A stretch of 64,000 nt of DNA, taken from assembly GCF_009618275.1 (NCBI RefSeq), contig NZ_WIAD01000004.1, positions 151,883 through 215,882 of the forward strand. Reading direction: 5' to 3'. Numbering within the stretch: position 1 is the first letter of the stretch; each line of letters opens with the position of its first letter. The notes below the pieces were generated by a model. It did no database searches, was not told the origin of the DNA, and saw only the letters and a program-made list of their open reading frames with translations. Source of the DNA: Roseimaritima sediminicola (GTDB taxonomy: Bacteria > Planctomycetota > Planctomycetia > Pirellulales > Pirellulaceae). This document shows positions 8,958 through 18,733 of the stretch, one piece after another. The translations under genes were made by a program, and so were the position numbers.

Positions 8958-11603
8958 CTAGTCCAAGTAACGGAATTCGGCGGCGGCAAACAGGGACTGA
9001 CACAACACGGACCACGCTCGCGGGGATTCGGTGGAGGTGGAAAAATCGTTCACCAGACGCAGCGCTGCGGCCAATTCCCCGTCGCTGGGCGAACGAGCAA
9101 AGGCCAACTGAAACGCCAACTCGACACGCTGCTCCGGATCCGAGGCTTCGGCCAACAAACGCGCTGCAAACCGTTCGCTCTGCTGGATCACGAATGGATT
9201 ATTCATCATGTACAGCGCCTGATTCGACGTACTGGAACTTTCCCGCGTGCCCACGACCGCATTGGGATCGGCAAAATCGAACACGTCCAGCGAACGCGGC
9301 TGCTGGTCGCGGACGATCGGTAGGTAGACGCTGCGGTACTTGGCGTCGGTCATCTGCAGCGAGTCGCGTGTGCTCTGGGCCAGACGCTGTAGCCGCTGGG
9401 CGACCTCACGCTGTATCTCTTGCCGCAGCGATCGCATATCGGTTGACCCACGCGAGCGAAAACGTGCGGCGGGCGTCTGTCGTGCAAGGCGGCTGCGGGC
9501 TTCGGCCATCGCCTGGGCCCGAATCTGTTCGGCCTGCTCGCGGAGCTGTTCACGGGGGTCGCCCAAGACGCCGTCACGAACCCGTACATACCCCGCCTGG
9601 GCAACCACCGACGCGGCGGGCCGGCGGAGGTCCAGTTCGCCGCTGACCTGCAGCATCGCGTCGCGAATCGATTCCGCACCCAGACGCCGCGGATGAGCCC
9701 GCCACAGCAGTTCGTTGTCCGGGTCCTGCCGGTGGTTGTCCGGATCGAACTCGGTCGAAGCGCGATAGATTCGCGAGCTGGCGATATCGGCCACGATCTG
9801 CTTGACACTCCAGCCCGACTGAACAAAGCGATCGGCCAGATAGTCGAGCAATTCCGGATGCGTCGGCTCCGCTCCGCTGGCTCCGAAATTGTCGGTCGTC
9901 GTCACCAGAGCTCGACCCATCATCGACTGCCAGATGCGATTGACCATCACGCGAGCGGTCAACGGGTTGCGATCGCTGCCGATCCAACGAGCCAGCTCCA
10001 GCCGTCCGCTGGAGTCTTCGTCGATCTCCAGCGGCCGAGTGGCCAGGACCTGGGGAACACCGCGAGCGACGCGTTGTCCGGGCTGATCGATTTCGCCGCG
10101 GATCAGCACTCGAGCGTCCTCGACCTGGTCCGCTTCCTGCACTCCCATGCAGTAGCTCCGCGGTCGTCCCTGTTCGTCCACCACAGCCAGCTTTGCCGAC
10201 AACTGAGCCAACTGGTTTTGCAGCCGAAGGAAGTTCCTGATCGATTGGTTATCGCCGGCCGCCCGATTGCGACGAGCTGCCGCCGCTTCTTCCTGCAGCT
10301 CTTCCATCTGCTGCCGCATCGCGCGGATCTCGGCGGCCGTGTACCGTTGGCCTACCGGACGCTCGTCTTCGACCGGCAACAACAACAAACTGCTGTTACG
10401 TCGAGTCTGTGCGCCGCGAAAACTACCGTAGCTCGACGGCGGGTTGCCGAAGTACGTGTTCATGCTGCCGAAGATGCCCGCCATCGCGTAGTAATCGGCC
10501 TGGGGGATCGCATCAAACTTGTGGTCGTGGCAACGGGCACACGCGACCGAGGTGCCCAGGAACACCCGCGTAGTCGTATCGATCTGTTCGTCGACCAGGT
10601 CTGCGGCGAACTGCACGCGGTTCTGTTCGTTGACGTTCTTGGGGCCCAGGGCCAGGAACGTTGTACCGATCAATTGTTCGGCCCACTGCGCGTCGTCGGC
10701 GGCGGGCAAGAGGTCTCCGGCGATCTGTTCCTGGACGAAGCGATCGAACGGTTTGTCGGCATTGAAAGAATCAATCACATAGTCGCGGTAGCGCCAGGCG
10801 TGCGGGTAGGTCATATTGACTTCGCGGCCCGTCGATTCGGCATAGCGGACCACATCCAACCAGTGGCGACCCCAGCGCTCGCCGTACTGCGGCTGCCGCA
10901 GCAGATACGCGACGACGTCCTCGACCGCCTGCTGGGGATCGCTCCGGTACTGGCTCTCAAAGGCGGTGAGCTGCCGAGGTGTGGGAGGCAGCCCGACCAG
11001 ATCGAAAAACAAGCGCCGCAGCAGCGGGGCCGCCGCCGCATCGGCGGACGGCTGCATCCCGGCCGATTCCAGCCGGGCGAGCACAAAGCGGTCGATCTCG
11101 GTGGTGGGCCAGGCGGGGCTGCGAACCTCGGGCAACTTCGGCGCCGCAGGCGGCTGGTAAGCCCAAAAGGTTTCGCGTGCGGTGCGGATATCTTCCGGAC
11201 CGATCGTGGCTTTGATCTCAATGACTTCGGTTTCTCGAGGATCGACGGCTCCGGTTTCAATCCACCGCCGGAAGTCCGCGATCACCTCCGGTGCAAGCTT
11301 GCGTTTGGGAGGCATCACAAAGTCTTGATGCGTGATCGCGGTGTACAGCAAGCTTTCTTCGGGCTGGCCCGGGACTACGGCCGGACCGCTGCTGCCGCCG
11401 ATCCGCGTCAACTGGCGAGTGTCCAGCCGCAGTCCACCGCGAGCGTTGCCCGTCTCGTTGGAATGACAGCTATAACACTCGTTGACCAGGACCGGCCGGA
11501 TTTTGGTCTCGAAGAAAGCGACCGCGTCCGGGTCGGGTGAGTCTGCCAGAACCGAACCGGCGACGAACAGTGCTGCCGTAGCAAGCGAGAGGCGCATCGT
11601 CAT
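8958..11603 (-). CDS. PSD1 / planctomycete cytochrome c protein (DUF1549-DUF1553)
   Basis: The 881-residue exported protein has a signal peptide MTMRLSLATAALFVAGSVLA, which sets the start at 11603. A c-type haem-binding domain follows with NECYSCHSN (CxxCH) about 45 residues into the protein. Next come DUF1549 (WPTTEIDRFVLARLE through RWGRHWLDVVRYAES and CARCHDHKFDAI, a second CxxCH) and DUF1553 (LARWIGSDRNPLTARVMVNRIWQ, NFGASGAEPTHPELLDYLA, RLGAESIRDAMLQVSG). A Glu/Ala/Arg-rich coiled-coil stretch lies between the domains. This domain order is typical of Planctomycetota, and the physiological role is not proven. It is the first gene of the pair with the DUF1501 gene. Two CxxCH motifs imply covalent haem in the periplasm. 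Confidence 0.95.
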   Translation of the reverse strand: MTMRLSLATAALFVAGSVLADSPDPDAVAFFETKIRPVLVNECYSCHSNETGNARGGLRLDTRQLTRIGGSSGPAVVPGQPEESLLYTAITHQDFVMPPKRKLAPEVIADFRRWIETGAVDPRETEVIEIKATIGPEDIRTARETFWAYQPPAAPKLPEVRSPAWPTTEIDRFVLARLESAGMQPSADAAAAPLLRRLFFDLVGLPPTPRQLTAFESQYRSDPQQAVEDVVAYLLRQPQYGERWGRHWLDVVRYAESTGREVNMTYPHAWRYRDYVIDSFNADKPFDRFVQEQIAGDLLPAADDAQWAEQLIGTTFLALGPKNVNEQNRVQFAADLVDEQIDTTTRVFLGTSVACARCHDHKFDAIPQADYYAMAGIFGSMNTYFGNPPSSYGSFRGAQTRRNSSLLLLPVEDERPVGQRYTAAEIRAMRQQMEELQEEAAAARRNRAAGDNQSIRNFLRLQNQLAQLSAKLAVVDEQGRPRSYCMGVQEADQVEDARVLIRGEIDQPGQRVARGVPQVLATRPLEIDEDSSGRLELARWIGSDRNPLTARVMVNRIWQSMMGRALVTTTDNFGASGAEPTHPELLDYLADRFVQSGWSVKQIVADIASSRIYRASTEFDPDNHRQDPDNELLWRAHPRRLGAESIRDAMLQVSGELDLRRPAASVVAQAGYVRVRDGVLGDPREQLREQAEQIRAQAMAEARSRLARQTPAARFRSRGSTDMRSLRQEIQREVAQRLQRLAQSTRDSLQMTDAKYRSVYLPIVRDQQPRSLDVFDFADPNAVVGTRESSSTSNQALYMMNNPFVIQQSERFAARLLAEASDPEQRVELAFQLAFARSPSDGELAAALRLVNDFSTSTESPRAWSVLCQSLFAAAEFRYLD

Positions 11604-11976
11604 GGGAGAAGATCCCCGCAGGAAAAGGCTCGCCAGCCTGCAGCGGAATCGATGCGAGGGCGACGCGTTATACCCTTTCAACCTAGCCGATGGGCCAAGG
11701 TTTCGCGAAAAAGCAACCCCACTGCCGACTTCCGCGACGGGGAGGGCCCTATGGGCGGGGGAAACAGATCGGAGATTTCAAATTTGAGATTTCAGATTTG
11801 AGATTTCAGATCTCGCCGCGTTCTCCTTCTAAGTCTGGCAACTTCGGCTACGGGGAGGGGCGGCTACTTTCGGCGGAGCGAAAGGCGACTCTCTCCAAAG
11901 TCTGGCGACTTCCGCTACGTCTCGATCGACCATCGACCAACAACCAACAACCAACAACCAACAACCAACAACCAAC
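11604..11976. repeat. Repeat-filled spacer with R6, R3, R2 and R5 arrays
   Basis: No gene is supported. An R6 array of GATTTGAGATTTCA units lies at 11771-11812, an R3-like copy near 11831-11853, an R2 copy at 11870-11893, and a second R3 copy at 11897-11920. The R5 heptamer array at 11937-11976 ends exactly at the stop codon of the next gene. Confidence 0.85.
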
Positions 11977-13032
11977 TCACCGTGGCTTGCGTTTGCTGAG
12001 CTTCTTGGTGGGCGTCTTGGCGGTTTTGGTCGAAGCCTTCTTGGGAGTGGCTTTCTTGCTGGACGCCGTGGCGGACTTTTTGGGGGCCGCCTTTTTCGCC
12101 GCAGCTTTCTTGGCGGCTTTCTTGGCCGCCTTCTTTAGTGGAGCTTCTTTACCGGAAGCCGCCTTCTTGGCCGGCGTCGCGGACTTCGCCGCACCTTTCG
12201 ACGCAGCCGATTTGGACGACTGCTTGCCGTCGGCTTTGCCGCTGCCGGCTTTGCTCTTCGCCGGTTTGCCGCTGTCGGCTTTCTCGCCCCCCGCCGGAGC
12301 GTCATCCGACTTGCTCTTGGCGGCTTTCCTGGCGGCGGGTTTGCCGCCGGCGGCGGTCACCGCAGCCAACAACTGCGGGGCGTTGCGATCGACGGCCGTG
12401 ACGACCGCCACCACCGTCTTGTCGCTGGCGTTCTTTCGCAGCGCCGCACTGGCCTGCTGCAACAGCGAACCGAACTCCATCCCCTTGCTCTTGGGAATCG
12501 CTCGTTCCAGCCCCGGCACCTTCTGCTGCATCAACTCCGCTTCGTTGATAATCCCGGCGGCGAACATGATCCGCAGACCGCCGTTGTCGACCGGGATGGA
12601 ATGGCCGCCCAAGCCGTGCTGGGTCACATAGGCCAGGACAAAGGGCGTGATCCCGGGCAGATTCTCGAACTGCTCGACGGCCTGTCCCAGATTCTGTTTT
12701 TTCATCTCCTCCAGATCGAAGGAGTAGAACGCTTCGAAGGCCGACTGCAGAACGCGTTTCAAGCGGGTCGCCGCCGATACCGGACTGGGCAGGCTGGACA
12801 ACACGTCGGTGATCTCGGCCGTGGTCGTGACCCGGACCTCGTTCCAATCAAAGTACTGCTGCTCGAGCTTGGCCAAGCCTTCGTCGGCCAATTCGCTGGG
12901 AGCCCCTTCCAGAAGACACGCGTACAACAGGTGCTCCATGATCGGCCGACTGGGGCTGGGCACCGGCTTGTAGTGCTTCTTCAGAGCGGTCTGCAGCTTG
13001 GTGATCCGAGCGGCTCGATTGCTGGCGGTCAT
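11977..13032 (-). CDS. HhH-GPD (endonuclease III-like) protein with histone H1-like Lys/Ala tail
   Basis: The first ~225 of 351 residues form a helical domain with a helix-hairpin-helix, LPGITPFVLAYV (residues 125-136), followed by SIPVDNGG with Asp149. This is the layout of the endonuclease III/HhH-GPD DNA glycosylases. The Lys of the glycosylase/lyase motif (LPGVGRKTA in Nth) is absent, and no C-terminal 4Fe-4S cysteines exist. Residues ~230-351 are almost only Lys, Ala, Ser, Thr and Pro (KKAAKKAAKKAAAKKAAPKK), like histone H1 or bacterial AlgP-type tails, and should coat DNA non-specifically. A chromatin or DNA-repair accessory role is inferred. The stop codon abuts the R5 array. Confidence 0.8.
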   Translation of the reverse strand: MTASNRAARITKLQTALKKHYKPVPSPSRPIMEHLLYACLLEGAPSELADEGLAKLEQQYFDWNEVRVTTTAEITDVLSSLPSPVSAATRLKRVLQSAFEAFYSFDLEEMKKQNLGQAVEQFENLPGITPFVLAYVTQHGLGGHSIPVDNGGLRIMFAAGIINEAELMQQKVPGLERAIPKSKGMEFGSLLQQASAALRKNASDKTVVAVVTAVDRNAPQLLAAVTAAGGKPAARKAAKSKSDDAPAGGEKADSGKPAKSKAGSGKADGKQSSKSAASKGAAKSATPAKKAASGKEAPLKKAAKKAAKKAAAKKAAPKKSATASSKKATPKKASTKTAKTPTKKLSKRKPR

Positions 13033-13153
13033 CGCGCGGTATCCGTATCGTCTATAGAGGTTGTGAGAATATTTTTTCGGTGAGCTTTAAGAGAGCGGGT
13101 CGAGCCGTAGGTTAATCGCCCGCCCGGGCTTTGCCAGGGAGCGGCCAGCGAGA

Positions 13154-13705
13154 TTACCGAAGATCGCGCCGGTCGTCGGCCGCTTCATCCTGCCCGGCGT
13201 CTGAATTACCCCGCCCGGCGGCCGCATCATCCTGCCCGGCGGCCGGTTCATCCTGCTCGGCGGCCGGTTCATCCTGCTCGTCGCCCGGAGCATCCTGCTC
13301 GTCGCCCGGATCGGTCAGCCCGGCTTGGCGAGCCGCGGCTTTGGCGGCTTGCTCGGCTTCGCGTTCGCGGCGCAAGCGATCGAGCAATTGCCCGACTTCC
13401 AGAGCGCTGCGGGTCCCCTTATCGATTTCGAAGCGCAGCTTGGGGATGTAGCGGCTGTCGATGCGTTCGGCGATCTTGGCCTGCAGGAAGCCAGCGGCGT
13501 TTTGCAAGCCCCGCAGGGTCAACCGTTCCTGCGCCTCGTCTCCCATCACGCTGATACCGACTTTGGCGTCGCGCATGTCCGCACTCAGCTTGACGCCCAC
13601 GACGGTGACGTCCTGGATGCGCGGATCTCGCAGGTCCGTCAGGATGGCGGTCGCCACCACTTCGCGGATCGCTTCGGCGGCTTTGAGGATTCGACGACTA
13701 GTCAC
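13154..13705 (-). CDS. rbfA: Ribosome-binding factor A
   Basis: The conserved start VTSRRILKAAEAIREVV fits a GTG at 13705, because RbfA proteins typically begin MSSRRLLKAAEAIREV. Upstream codons of the longer frame are antisense to infB. The KH-type core runs through DPRIQDVTVVGVKLSADMRDAKVGISVMG and LRFEIDKGTRSALEVGQLLDRL. RbfA binds the 30S subunit and helps mature 16S rRNA 5' helix 1, especially in the cold. At 183 residues it is longer than the usual ~120 because of an acidic tail rich in DEQDEPAAEQDEPAAGQD. It is the third gene of the nusA-infB-rbfA operon, 91 bp after infB. Confidence 0.93.
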   Translation of the reverse strand: MTSRRILKAAEAIREVVATAILTDLRDPRIQDVTVVGVKLSADMRDAKVGISVMGDEAQERLTLRGLQNAAGFLQAKIAERIDSRYIPKLRFEIDKGTRSALEVGQLLDRLRREREAEQAAKAAARQAGLTDPGDEQDAPGDEQDEPAAEQDEPAAGQDDAAAGRGNSDAGQDEAADDRRDLR

Positions 13706-13796
13706 GGATAAAAAGGATCCAGGTGAAGCAGGACAGACAAACCAGGGCCGCGCCGAGGGCGACGCGGCGCGGAGAGAAAAAACAGCGGCCGGGCGA

Positions 13797-16787
13797 TCAA
13801 TCCAGCGTCCGAGCGACTTCTTCGATCTTGTAGGCTTCCAGCACGTCATCCTGTTTGATGTCGTTAAAGCCGGACAGCTTGATGCCACACTCCATGCCGC
13901 GAGGCACTTCCTTGACATCTTCCTTGATCCGCCGCAGGGCTTCCAAGGGATAATCGCCGATGGTCCGGCCATCGCGATTAACGCGGATACGGCAACCACG
14001 CTGGATCGAGCCCTGAGCGACATAGCACCCGGCGATCGTTCCCACGCGGCTGATCTGGAAGGTCTGTTTGACCAGAGCTCGGCCCAATTCGACGATGCGT
14101 TCCTCGGGTCGCAGTCGGCCTTCGATCATCGCCTTGATTTCGTCGGCCAGCTTGTAGATCACGTCGTAGCGACGGATCTCCACGCCGCGTTCGTCGGCCA
14201 GGGCTCGAGCCGCATCGTCGGGAATCACGTTGAAGGCCAGGATCACCGCGTCGGAGGCCGAGGCCAAGGTGACGTCGGCCAGGCTGACGCCGCCGACGCT
14301 CCGCTGCAGGACGCGGACTTCGACCTCGGGGTTGTCCAGCTTGCTCAGTTCTTTGTCGATGGCTTCCAGCGACCCGCGAACATCCGAGCGGATGATCACG
14401 TTCAGTTTGGTCTTCTCCTGCTGTTCGCCCAGACGTCCCTCTTCGAGCAGTTGCTGGAAGTGTTCGAAGGACACCTTGGTGGTCACGCCCGAAAGGTTCT
14501 CGGTGCGGTGGCCGTGTTCACGCGACTGAGCGATCTCGCGGGCCTGCGTGATATCGTCCAGGACGTGGAAGCGATCGCCCGCGCCCGGCGGCTCGTCCAA
14601 GCCCATGATGTTGACCGGCGTACTGGGGCCGGCTTCCTCGAGCGGTTTGTTGGTCAACGTGTTGGTCATCGCTCGGACCCGGCCGTGGGCCGCACCACAG
14701 ACGACCACATCGCCGACTCGCAGGGTACCGTTCTGGACGACCAACTTGGCGACCACACCGCGGTCGCCTTGCTGTTCGGCCTCGAGACACACACCGAGAG
14801 CCTGTCGGTCCGGGTTGGCCTGGTACTCGTGCAGTTCCGCGACCGTCAGCAGGGTTTCCAAAAGCTCGTCCATGCCCATGCCGGTAATCGCACTGGTCTT
14901 GACGACTTCGGTATCCCCACCCCATTCGCTGGGCGTCAGTTGGTGTTCGGTCAACTGGGTCATCGCCCGCATCGGGTCGACGCCTTCCAGGTCCGACTTG
15001 TTCAGCGCGACGACGATCGGCACACCGGCCGCCTTGGCGTGGCTGATGGCTTCTTCGGTCTGCGGCATGATGCCGTCATCGGCGGCCACCACCAACACGG
15101 CGATGTCGGTGACGTTGGCACCGCGGGCTCGCATCTCGGTAAAGGCTTCGTGGCCCGGGGTGTCGACGAAGGTCACCGGCCGGCCATCCTTCTCGACCGT
15201 ATAGGCCCGAATGTGCTGGGTGATCCCGCCGGCTTCGCCACTGACCACATCGATGCCGATCAAGCGATCGAGCAGGCTGGTCTTGCCGTGGTCGACGTGT
15301 CCCAGGAAGGTGACCACCGGAGCACGGGGCACCAGGTTCTCCTGATCGTCTTCCTGCTCTTCGATCGTCGTGATCAGTTCGTCTTCCAGCGTCTCGTGCT
15401 CTTTCAGCTGGATATTCAGATCCAAATCGGCGGCGATCAATTCGGCCGTCTCGTGATCGATCGTGGCATTGATGTTGGCCATCGTGCCCATGCCCATCAG
15501 GAACCGCAGCACGTTGGCCACCGGCACGCCGGCAGCGGTACAGAACTCGCGAATCGTACAGGGCAGCTCGACCGTCACGGCATCCTTACGCGGGGCGGCC
15601 GTATTGACGCCCTTGCGTCGCCGCGGACCGCTGTGGCGGCCGTAGCCGCGGCGGCGACCGAAATCGCCTCCGCCGTCGAGTGTGATATTTCGCCGGTTGC
15701 CCGAGCGTCGGCTTTTGTTGCGATCCGGACGAGCACCCGCCATACCGGCATTGCGGCGTTTCTCCGCTGCGTCGTCGGCGTCGCCGCCGCGTCCACCGCG
15801 TCCCTTGGCTTTCTCGGCAAACTCGCTCAGACCACCCGTGCCGATCTTGGTCTTCTTGGTCTTTTCATCGGAGACCGTCTTGTCGATCCCGGCGGCATCG
15901 CCCTGTTTGTGGCCGGCGATCGCATCCTTGGTGAAACGCACCTCGGGCTGCTGGGCCGGCGGTTCGCTGGGGCCTTTCTTGGCGACCGGCTGCTTGGCTT
16001 CGGGCAGAGCGGCAAGGTTGATCTTGACCGATGGCTCGCGCCGCTTGGGCGGACGGTTGCCCTTGGATTCGGACTTGTCGCCGCGATCCGGGCGGGCCCC
16101 GCGACCGATTACGCGGATCTTACCGCCGCCACCGCCCGGGCCCATCGGGTCCCGCCGCATCGGCGAAAGCGGACCGGGCGCGGCTTCGGGACGCCTGGGG
16201 GTGGGCGACGCTTTGTCGCCGGCCCCTTGATCGCCGGAGGGCTTGCCACCCGATGGCTTGCCGCCGGATCGGGAACGGTCCTCGGCCGCCGGCTTCTCGG
16301 CCGCCGGCTGAGATGGTTTGCCAGCGGTGGGCGCCGTCTTGGTCGGCTCGCTGGCCGCCGGAGCTTGCGCCGGAGTCTCGGCCTCTTGCGAAGCCTGGGG
16401 CGCCGCAGCGGTGCCGGGCGCCGCAGCGGTGTCGGGCGATTTGCCCTCGTCCTTGCCGGACGTCTCCGCGGGTGCCGACGTGCTCAGTGGCGGCTTGCTC
16501 GCAGAACGACGGCCGATAACGCGATTGGCCGTGCCGCGGGCTTCCACCGGATCGGCTTCGCGGACCGGTTTGATCGGGGCCGCCGGAGTGGCTTGAGCGG
16601 ACGGACGCGGCGCAGCTTTCTTGGTAGCGCTGCCGTCAAGATACTTTTTGACGCGTTGAACTTCGTCGTCGTCCAAACTGGCCAATGCCGAGCCTTTACC
16701 GCTGACTCCGGCTTTTTTGCAGATCTCGACCAGTTCTTTACTGTCTAACTTTAATTCTTTTGCGAGCGCGTAAATGCGTACGGGCAC
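13797..16787 (-). CDS. infB: Translation initiation factor IF-2
   Basis: The start is placed at a GTG at 16787 because the protein then begins (M)[20 protein letters not shown], the canonical IF-2N subdomain, with AGGA just upstream. The protein has 996 residues: IF-2N, a ~350-residue low-complexity Lys/Pro/Ala/Gly linker, a second IF-2N-like region ([23 protein letters not shown]), then the GTPase domain. That domain has G1 GHVDHGKT, G3 DTPGHEAF and G4 NKSD. Domains II to IV follow, ending at VARTLD. IF-2 places initiator tRNA on the 30S subunit and promotes 50S joining. It is co-transcribed with nusA upstream (181-bp gap) and rbfA downstream, the widely conserved order, here without rimP. 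Confidence 0.97.
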   Translation of the reverse strand: MPVRIYALAKELKLDSKELVEICKKAGVSGKGSALASLDDDEVQRVKKYLDGSATKKAAPRPSAQATPAAPIKPVREADPVEARGTANRVIGRRSASKPPLSTSAPAETSGKDEGKSPDTAAAPGTAAAPQASQEAETPAQAPAASEPTKTAPTAGKPSQPAAEKPAAEDRSRSGGKPSGGKPSGDQGAGDKASPTPRRPEAAPGPLSPMRRDPMGPGGGGGKIRVIGRGARPDRGDKSESKGNRPPKRREPSVKINLAALPEAKQPVAKKGPSEPPAQQPEVRFTKDAIAGHKQGDAAGIDKTVSDEKTKKTKIGTGGLSEFAEKAKGRGGRGGDADDAAEKRRNAGMAGARPDRNKSRRSGNRRNITLDGGGDFGRRRGYGRHSGPRRRKGVNTAAPRKDAVTVELPCTIREFCTAAGVPVANVLRFLMGMGTMANINATIDHETAELIAADLDLNIQLKEHETLEDELITTIEEQEDDQENLVPRAPVVTFLGHVDHGKTSLLDRLIGIDVVSGEAGGITQHIRAYTVEKDGRPVTFVDTPGHEAFTEMRARGANVTDIAVLVVAADDGIMPQTEEAISHAKAAGVPIVVALNKSDLEGVDPMRAMTQLTEHQLTPSEWGGDTEVVKTSAITGMGMDELLETLLTVAELHEYQANPDRQALGVCLEAEQQGDRGVVAKLVVQNGTLRVGDVVVCGAAHGRVRAMTNTLTNKPLEEAGPSTPVNIMGLDEPPGAGDRFHVLDDITQAREIAQSREHGHRTENLSGVTTKVSFEHFQQLLEEGRLGEQQEKTKLNVIIRSDVRGSLEAIDKELSKLDNPEVEVRVLQRSVGGVSLADVTLASASDAVILAFNVIPDDAARALADERGVEIRRYDVIYKLADEIKAMIEGRLRPEERIVELGRALVKQTFQISRVGTIAGCYVAQGSIQRGCRIRVNRDGRTIGDYPLEALRRIKEDVKEVPRGMECGIKLSGFNDIKQDDVLEAYKIEEVARTLD

Positions 16788-16968
16788 GGGGCAAGGATCC
16801 TGTGAATCTGTTTTCAGGCCAGTCGTTGCTCCCCGAATCGAGGCGAGCGTTGCTGGCAAATTATGTCGCTAAAATTACATCATTTCCTCCGTTCGCCGGG
16901 CCTCTCACAAGGCGCCAAGCGACCATCCTGACCCGAGGGGAAGATTCCGCCCGGGACGTGGTGAAGCA

Positions 16969-18543
16969 TCAACTACTTTGCTGACTGGTTCGAGCCGCTT
17001 CGCCCGAGTCATCGCCGCCGACGGTCGAACCGTCCTGGGCAGACTGCGGGTCGGATTGGGATGAGGCGTCCGGGGACGCCGGCTGTGCCGAGTCCGCCGC
17101 GGCGGCTTCATCACCCCCTGCGGGGCGTTCTTCACTGGCTGCTGCCTCTTGACCCGCCTGCGAGTCGCCGGCGGCTTGCTCTTCGCCGGCGGGCTGTGCT
17201 TCGCCGGCGGGCTGCCCTTCGCTGGCAGGTTGTTCTTCGCTGGCAGGTTGTTCTTCGCCGGCGGGTTGCTCTTCGCTGGCAGGTTGCTCTTCGCTGGCGG
17301 GCTGTGCTTCGCCGGCGGGTTGCTCACCGGCCGCCTCGGCTTCTCGCTGCTGTTTCTCGCGGTCGCGGCGTTGTCGTCGCTCTTCGGCCGCCGCCACCTC
17401 GGCCTCTTCGGCACGCTGTTCGGCTTGTTCGACGATGCGATCGACCTGCTCTTCGCTCAAGCCGCTCATCTCCACCAGAGCATCCGGCTCGATCACCGAC
17501 AGGTCATCATAGGACAGATACCCCTGCTCGACCAACGCTCCGGCCAATTCCTCGGTGACCCCTTCCAGCTCGCTGAATCCAGAAACAGCCCGGCTGATCT
17601 GCTCTTCCAGCTCGTTGCCGGTCATGATCTCGATGTCCCAGCCGCACAACTTGCTGGCCAGCCGGACATTTTGACCGCGTCGACCGATGGCCAACGACAA
17701 CTGATCTTCTTGAACCAGCACAATCGCTCGGCCAATCATGTCGCACAGCAAGACCTGTTCGACCGTGGCGGGCTGGAGGGCATTGGGAACCAGCACCAAA
17801 GGATCTTCGCTGTAGCGAATCACATCGATGTGCTCACCAGCCAATTCTTCGCGAACCGCCTTGATCCGGCTACCCCGAAACCCCACACAAACGGCGATCG
17901 GATCGACCTGGTTGTCCATGCTGGCCACGGCAACCTTGCTGCGATAACCGGGCTCGCGGCTGACCGATTTAATTTCGATCGTACCGTCGCCCAGCTCGGG
18001 AATCTCCTGTTCAAACAGACGCTGCACCAATTGGGGCCGGGTTCGGCTGAGCACCACGCGGATCCGGTTGCCGGTCGCCCGAACCTCGAACACGACCGCC
18101 CGCACCCGCTCGTTGGCGTGCAGGGATTCGCCCGGAATCTGCTCGCTCCGTGGCAGGATCGCTTCGACATTTCCGAGGTTGACCGTCGCCACGCCGCCAT
18201 CGGCCCGGCCGATCACGCCGCTGACGATCTGACCGATCAGTTCGCGGTATTCCAACATCAAGGAATCCCGCTCGGCTTCCTTGACCTTTTGAATGATGAC
18301 TTGCTTGGCGGTCTGGGCGCCAATGCGACCGATCTGATCTTCGCCCAACGGTTCGCCATCGAGCACGGCTTGCGCACGGCCACTTTGACGGTCCAATCGC
18401 ACAACGATATCTGCGTCTTCTCCGTACTGCCGCTTGGCGGCAGTTTGCAGAGCAGACTCGATCGCAGAGAACACGATTTCCTTATCGATGTTCTTTTCGC
18501 GATGAAGCGAGTCGACGTAGCGAAGGATATCTTGGGGATTCAT
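16969..18543 (-). CDS. nusA: Transcription termination/antitermination protein NusA
   Basis: The start is the ATG at 18543 (MNPQDILRYVDSLHREKNID). Longer in-frame extensions run through the promoter and leader hairpin. The order is the N-terminal RNA-polymerase-binding domain, S1 (SGVIGRADGGVATVNLG), KH1 (VDPIAVCVGFRGSRIKAVREEL), KH2 (LSLAIGRRGQNVRLASKL) and HhH-like C-terminal helices (LSVIEPDALVEMSGLSEEQ). A ~130-residue tail is built from EEQPAS/EEQPAG repeats, encoded by an 18-24-bp tandem repeat near 17180-17330. NusA binds the elongating polymerase and modulates pausing, termination and antitermination. It heads the nusA-infB-rbfA operon with its own promoter and a terminator-like hairpin in the leader. 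Confidence 0.97.
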   Translation of the reverse strand: MNPQDILRYVDSLHREKNIDKEIVFSAIESALQTAAKRQYGEDADIVVRLDRQSGRAQAVLDGEPLGEDQIGRIGAQTAKQVIIQKVKEAERDSLMLEYRELIGQIVSGVIGRADGGVATVNLGNVEAILPRSEQIPGESLHANERVRAVVFEVRATGNRIRVVLSRTRPQLVQRLFEQEIPELGDGTIEIKSVSREPGYRSKVAVASMDNQVDPIAVCVGFRGSRIKAVREELAGEHIDVIRYSEDPLVLVPNALQPATVEQVLLCDMIGRAIVLVQEDQLSLAIGRRGQNVRLASKLCGWDIEIMTGNELEEQISRAVSGFSELEGVTEELAGALVEQGYLSYDDLSVIEPDALVEMSGLSEEQVDRIVEQAEQRAEEAEVAAAEERRQRRDREKQQREAEAAGEQPAGEAQPASEEQPASEEQPAGEEQPASEEQPASEGQPAGEAQPAGEEQAAGDSQAGQEAAASEERPAGGDEAAAADSAQPASPDASSQSDPQSAQDGSTVGGDDSGEAARTSQQSS

Positions 18544-18569
18544 GCAGACTTGTACGGTTTTCCGTAGAT

Positions 18570-18604
18570 AAAAAAAACGGCCCGGGTTGAAAATCGACCC
18601 GGGC
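18570..18604 (-). terminator. Terminator-like hairpin in the nusA leader (possible attenuator)
   Basis: On the minus strand GCCCGGGT (18604-18597) pairs with ACCCGGGC (18587-18580), an 8-bp GC stem. A short C-G step is followed by eight T residues (18577-18570). This is a textbook intrinsic terminator, but it lies downstream of the nusA promoter and only 27 nt before the nusA ATG, so it cannot simply end the upstream gene. Confidence 0.85.
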
Positions 18605-18631
18605 GCGTCGCAGGATCTCGTTGAATGAATG

Positions 18632-18660
18632 AGATTAACGATCTGTCCAGAGGCTGTCAA
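18632..18660 (-). promoter_or_regulatory. Sigma-70-type promoter of the nusA-infB-rbfA operon
   Basis: A perfect -35 TTGACA (18660-18655) is followed by a 17-bp spacer and the -10 TAATCT (18637-18632). The predicted transcript starts near 18625, giving a leader of about 80 nt that contains the hairpin at 18570-18604. Confidence 0.8.
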
Positions 18661-18678
18661 CCAATAACGGCTAGGCGA

Positions 18679-18725
18679 AAACCACCCCACCAACCGGAGG
18701 GCGAGCCCGGTCTCGGCGGTGGTTT
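18679..18725 (-). terminator. Likely terminator of the ketosynthase-like gene
   Basis: AAACCACC (minus, 18725-18718) pairs with GGTGGTTT (18686-18679). Within the loop ACCGG and CCGGT form an inner stem. The 3' arm ends in GTTTTC. It starts nine bases after the stop codon of the ketosynthase-like gene and precedes the nusA promoter. Confidence 0.6.
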
Positions 18726-18733
18726 GCCACACC

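Noticed and set aside
9693..11540. 615-codon open frame on the plus strand
   Set aside because: Antisense shadow of the DUF1549/DUF1553 gene; composition is Arg/Gly/Val-rich with no family motifs.
13706..14023. Longer RbfA starting at 14023
   Set aside because: The extension lies antisense to the infB 3' end, while RbfA homology begins at the GTG at 13705.
13461..16748. 1095-codon open frame on the plus strand
   Set aside because: It is antisense to infB. High GC keeps the complementary frame open, and the minus strand encodes a full IF-2 with GHVDHGKT.
18544..18732. NusA extended to an upstream ATG
   Set aside because: The extra codons run through the promoter and terminator-like hairpin, and NusA homology begins at the ATG at 18543.
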